A stretch of 64,000 bases of DNA from an uncultured Pelagibacteraceae bacterium (GTDB lineage: Bacteria; Pseudomonadota; Alphaproteobacteria; Pelagibacterales; Pelagibacteraceae), in NCBI GenBank assembly GCA_902557775.1, contig CACEBD010000001.1, positions 332,649 to 396,648 on the forward strand, in the 5' to 3' direction. Of the stretch, positions 61,911 to 64,000 are shown one piece after another; positions within the stretch are counted from its first letter, which is position 1; the number at the start of each line of letters is the position of its first letter. The notes under the pieces are model-generated. The model worked only from the letters and a program-made list of their open reading frames with translations. It was not told where the DNA came from and did not search any database. The position numbers and the translations under genes were made by a program.

Positions 61911-64000
61911 TAATCTTCCTAAAGAAAAAAAAAAAATTAAAGTACTAGGATTATCAACAAATAGTAAAAAGGTTAAAAAGGGATTTATCTTCTTTGCAGT
62001 AAGAGGGAATAAGATTAATGGTGAGAGGTATATAACGCAAGCTATAAAAAAGGGCGCAGTAGCTATTGTGTGTTCAAAAAATTGCAATTACGTAAATAAT
62101 AATATTATTGTTAAAAAAACTTCAAATGTAAGAAGCTTCTTAAGTCAAACTTGCTCAAAATATTATAGATTAAAACCTAAAAATATTATTGCAGTCACTG
62201 GAACAAATGGAAAAACATCTGTAGCAGATTTATTTTATCAGATTTTAAATATAAATAAGATACCTGTTGCTTCGATTGGAACACTGGGGATTAAATATAA
62301 AAACAGGATTATTAAATCCGAATTAACTTCTCCAGATACTATATCATTACACAAAGAACTTGAGAAAATAAAAAAAAATAAAATAGATAACGTTATTATT
62401 GAAGCCTCGAGTCATGGCTTACATCAAAAAAGACTAGAGCATCTGAAGATCAAAGCAGGTATTTTTACAAATTTTAGTCAAGATCATCTGGATTATCATA
62501 TAAATATGAAATCATATTTAGATGCAAAATTACATTTATTCAAAAAAATTTTACCAGTAAGAAGTACAGTAATCTCCGATAAATTTATTAAGGAATTTTC
62601 AATTTTAAAAAAAATATCAAAAAAAAAACAGATGATTTTAATTGATATTAGCGAGATAAAAAAAAATCTAATAAACATAAAAAATTTAAAATTTAATGAA
62701 TTTCAACTAAAAAATCTCTCAATGGCTATTTTTGCAGCTAAATTATGTGGTTTTAAAAATAATAAAATTGAAAAAACATTAAAAAATATAAAATTAGTTG
62801 AAGGAAGACTGGAACTTGTAAAAACTTTCACAAATAATGTTGAGGTTTATGTAGATTTTGCTCACACACCTGACGCCTTACAAAAAACCTTAAATGCCTT
62901 AAAAAATTCCAGAGGTCGAAATATTACTTTAGTTTTTGGATGTGGTGGGGAGAGAGACTTTAAAAAAAGACCAATCATGGCCAAAATAGCAAAATTAAAT
63001 TGTAAAAAAATTTACGTTACTGATGACAACCCCAGAAATGAAAATCCAAAAAAAATAAGAAATGAAATAACCAGGAATTTAACTAATGCTAATTATTTTG
63101 ACATTGGTAACAGAGCCTTAGCAATCAGAACTGCTATCAAAAATGCAGAACCTAATGAAGTCATATTAGTAGCTGGAAAAGGCCATGAGTCTGAGCAAAT
63201 TTACAAAAATCAAATAATTAAAATATCCGATAAAAAAATAATAAAAAAAATAAAGGTAAGAATAAAAAAAATATCAAAGAGAAAACAGAATTTTCTACAA
63301 AATGAAATAATTTTTAATGAAATTCAAAAAGGATATAACGTTAAAAATTTTCATGGCCTTGCTATTGATACAAGACTTTTAAAAAGAGGTAATCTATTTT
63401 TAACAATCAACGGAAAAAAAAGGAATGGAATTGAATTTATTGAAAAGGCTATAAAAAAAGGAGCAAAATATATAATCTCAAAAAAAAAAATTAAAAAATT
63501 TAAAAATAAATCAATAAGAGTTACCGATGAAATTAAGTTCCTTAACGCTTTTGCTTTTAAAAAGAGAGATAAAACTAAAGCAAAGATAATTGCTATAACA
63601 GGTAGCGCAGGCAAAACTTCTTTAAAAAATTTAATTAATGATTTATTAAAAAATTTCTCTAATACATTTTGCTCCCCAAAGTCTTATAATAACCATTTAG
63701 GTGTCCCCTTAAGTTTGTCTCAATTAAATACTAGTCATGAATTTGGTGTTTTTGAAGTTGGTATGAGTAAACCAGGTGAAATAAATAAACTTTCAAAAAT
63801 GATAAGACCCCACATAGGAATAATTACAAATATTGGTGAGGCTCACATTGAAAATTTTGAAAATTTAAAAGGCATAGCAGATGCTAAAGGAGAGTTAATA
63901 AATAATATTAGTAAAAATGGAACTATAATTTTAAATCGTGATGATAAATTTTTTAATTATCTTAAAAGAAAAGCAATAATTAAAAATTTAAAGATTATAT
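61888..64000 (+). CDS. murE-murF: MurE-MurF fusion: tripeptide ligase joined to tripeptide-D-Ala-D-Ala ligase (3' end outside window)
   Basis: One reading frame without a stop from the ATG at 61888 to the end of the window (704 codons). The first ~455 residues are MurE: 'VTGTNGKTSVADL', 'SPDTISL', 'EASSHGL', 'FSQDHLDYH', 'VDFAHTPDAL', 'FGCGGERDFKKRPIM', the meso-diaminopimelate motif DNPR and 'AGKGHE'. After a basic linker (about 63240-63300) MurF begins: 'GLAIDTRLLKRGNLF', 'AITGSAGKTSLKNL', 'YNNHLGVPLSLSQL', 'EVGMSKPGEI' and 'NIGEAHIENF'. No ATG, GTG or TTG lies in frame in the linker, so MurF has no own start. Both enzymes act in consecutive cytoplasmic steps of peptidoglycan precursor synthesis. 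Confidence 0.93.
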   Translation, partial: MLLKKLISNLPKEKKKIKVLGLSTNSKKVKKGFIFFAVRGNKINGERYITQAIKKGAVAIVCSKNCNYVNNNIIVKKTSNVRSFLSQTCSKYYRLKPKNIIAVTGTNGKTSVADLFYQILNINKIPVASIGTLGIKYKNRIIKSELTSPDTISLHKELEKIKKNKIDNVIIEASSHGLHQKRLEHLKIKAGIFTNFSQDHLDYHINMKSYLDAKLHLFKKILPVRSTVISDKFIKEFSILKKISKKKQMILIDISEIKKNLINIKNLKFNEFQLKNLSMAIFAAKLCGFKNNKIEKTLKNIKLVEGRLELVKTFTNNVEVYVDFAHTPDALQKTLNALKNSRGRNITLVFGCGGERDFKKRPIMAKIAKLNCKKIYVTDDNPRNENPKKIRNEITRNLTNANYFDIGNRALAIRTAIKNAEPNEVILVAGKGHESEQIYKNQIIKISDKKIIKKIKVRIKKISKRKQNFLQNEIIFNEIQKGYNVKNFHGLAIDTRLLKRGNLFLTINGKKRNGIEFIEKAIKKGAKYIISKKKIKKFKNKSIRVTDEIKFLNAFAFKKRDKTKAKIIAITGSAGKTSLKNLINDLLKNFSNTFCSPKSYNNHLGVPLSLSQLNTSHEFGVFEVGMSKPGEINKLSKMIRPHIGIITNIGEAHIENFENLKGIADAKGELINNISKNGTIILNRDDKFFNYLKRKAIIKNLKII

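Noticed and set aside
61854..63614. Short minus-strand open frames (61854-62087, 62496-62678, 63351-63614) opposite ftsI/murE-murF
   Set aside because: The plus strand here is a continuous murE-murF frame with all ligase motifs; the minus frames are hydrophobic shadows of lysine-rich coding sequence.
1..64000. Search for CRISPR arrays, insertion sequences, integrases, prophage genes or toxin-antitoxin pairs
   Set aside because: No regularly spaced repeats, transposase or integrase motifs seen; all genes fit core metabolism and cell maintenance.

Overview
The window is a gene-dense, AT-rich piece of an alphaproteobacterial chromosome that most resembles the SAR11 clade (Pelagibacterales, 'Candidatus Pelagibacter'-like marine bacteria). 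The evidence is the very low GC, overlapping or abutting genes nearly everywhere, a complete set of retinal-synthesis genes (crtI, crtB, crtY, blh), alphaproteobacterial layouts (split F0 operon with a b' subunit, petABC, mutY/dciA/dsbA/smc, rnpB next to mraZ), a CcrM methylase, and many lysine/asparagine-rich proteins. I see no insertion sequence, prophage, CRISPR array or transferred island. I count 66 protein genes, two tRNAs and the RNase P RNA. Species or subclade cannot be settled from the sequence alone.

Layout. 1-2291: end of thrC, a peroxiredoxin, rnhA and thrB. 2291-12311: ispH, blh, crtY, crtB and crtI lie directly behind the ATP synthase F0 genes (atpI, B, E, F', F), which follow smc, so F0 and retinal synthesis look like one transcription unit. 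12312-20460: DNA maintenance (dsbA, dciA, mutY, ccrM, rnhB, family-4 UDG), a TPR protein and ispE. 20496-26233: tRNA-Gln, CCA-adding enzyme, greA, hemF, trmL and the cytochrome bc1 operon petABC. 26210-32522: ychF, pth, rplY, prs, pgeF, a MidA-like methyltransferase, lgt and ubiK. 32506-35874: a petP-petR-histidine kinase operon divergent from ilvE. 35871-41591: nucleotide excision repair (uvrB, uvrC) interleaved with pterin genes (folB, folM-like) and pgsA. 41630-49796: aspC, trxB, an ELM1-family gene, a 2OG-Fe(II) oxygenase and carAB. 49921-54191: yqeY, dnaG, rpoD and a CAT-anticodon tRNA, probably tRNA-Ile2. 54193-56342: mlaC, mlaA and an amidase. 56385-64000: rnpB, then a cell-division/cell-wall cluster mraZ-ftsZ-rsmH-ftsL-ftsI and a MurE-MurF fusion that runs off the window.

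How it fits together. The F0 sector, the retinal pathway and bc1 all concern proton motive force; a rhodopsin gene is not in the window. The CcrM methylase has two GANTC sites in an inverted repeat in front of its own gene, and another GANTC lies inside a probable MraZ operator ahead of mraZ-ftsZ, which suggests a methylation and cell-cycle link like that known in Caulobacter.

The most notable points are the in-frame MurE-MurF fusion, ftsZ placed second in the cluster between mraZ and rsmH, an SMC of 814 residues without a recognisable hinge, the lost metal-ligand cysteines in DnaG and UDG, probable operators for CcrM, MraZ and PetP, and the fact that every one of the nine convergent junctions overlaps or touches, leaving no room for ordinary terminators. 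I did not find a wholly new multi-gene system.
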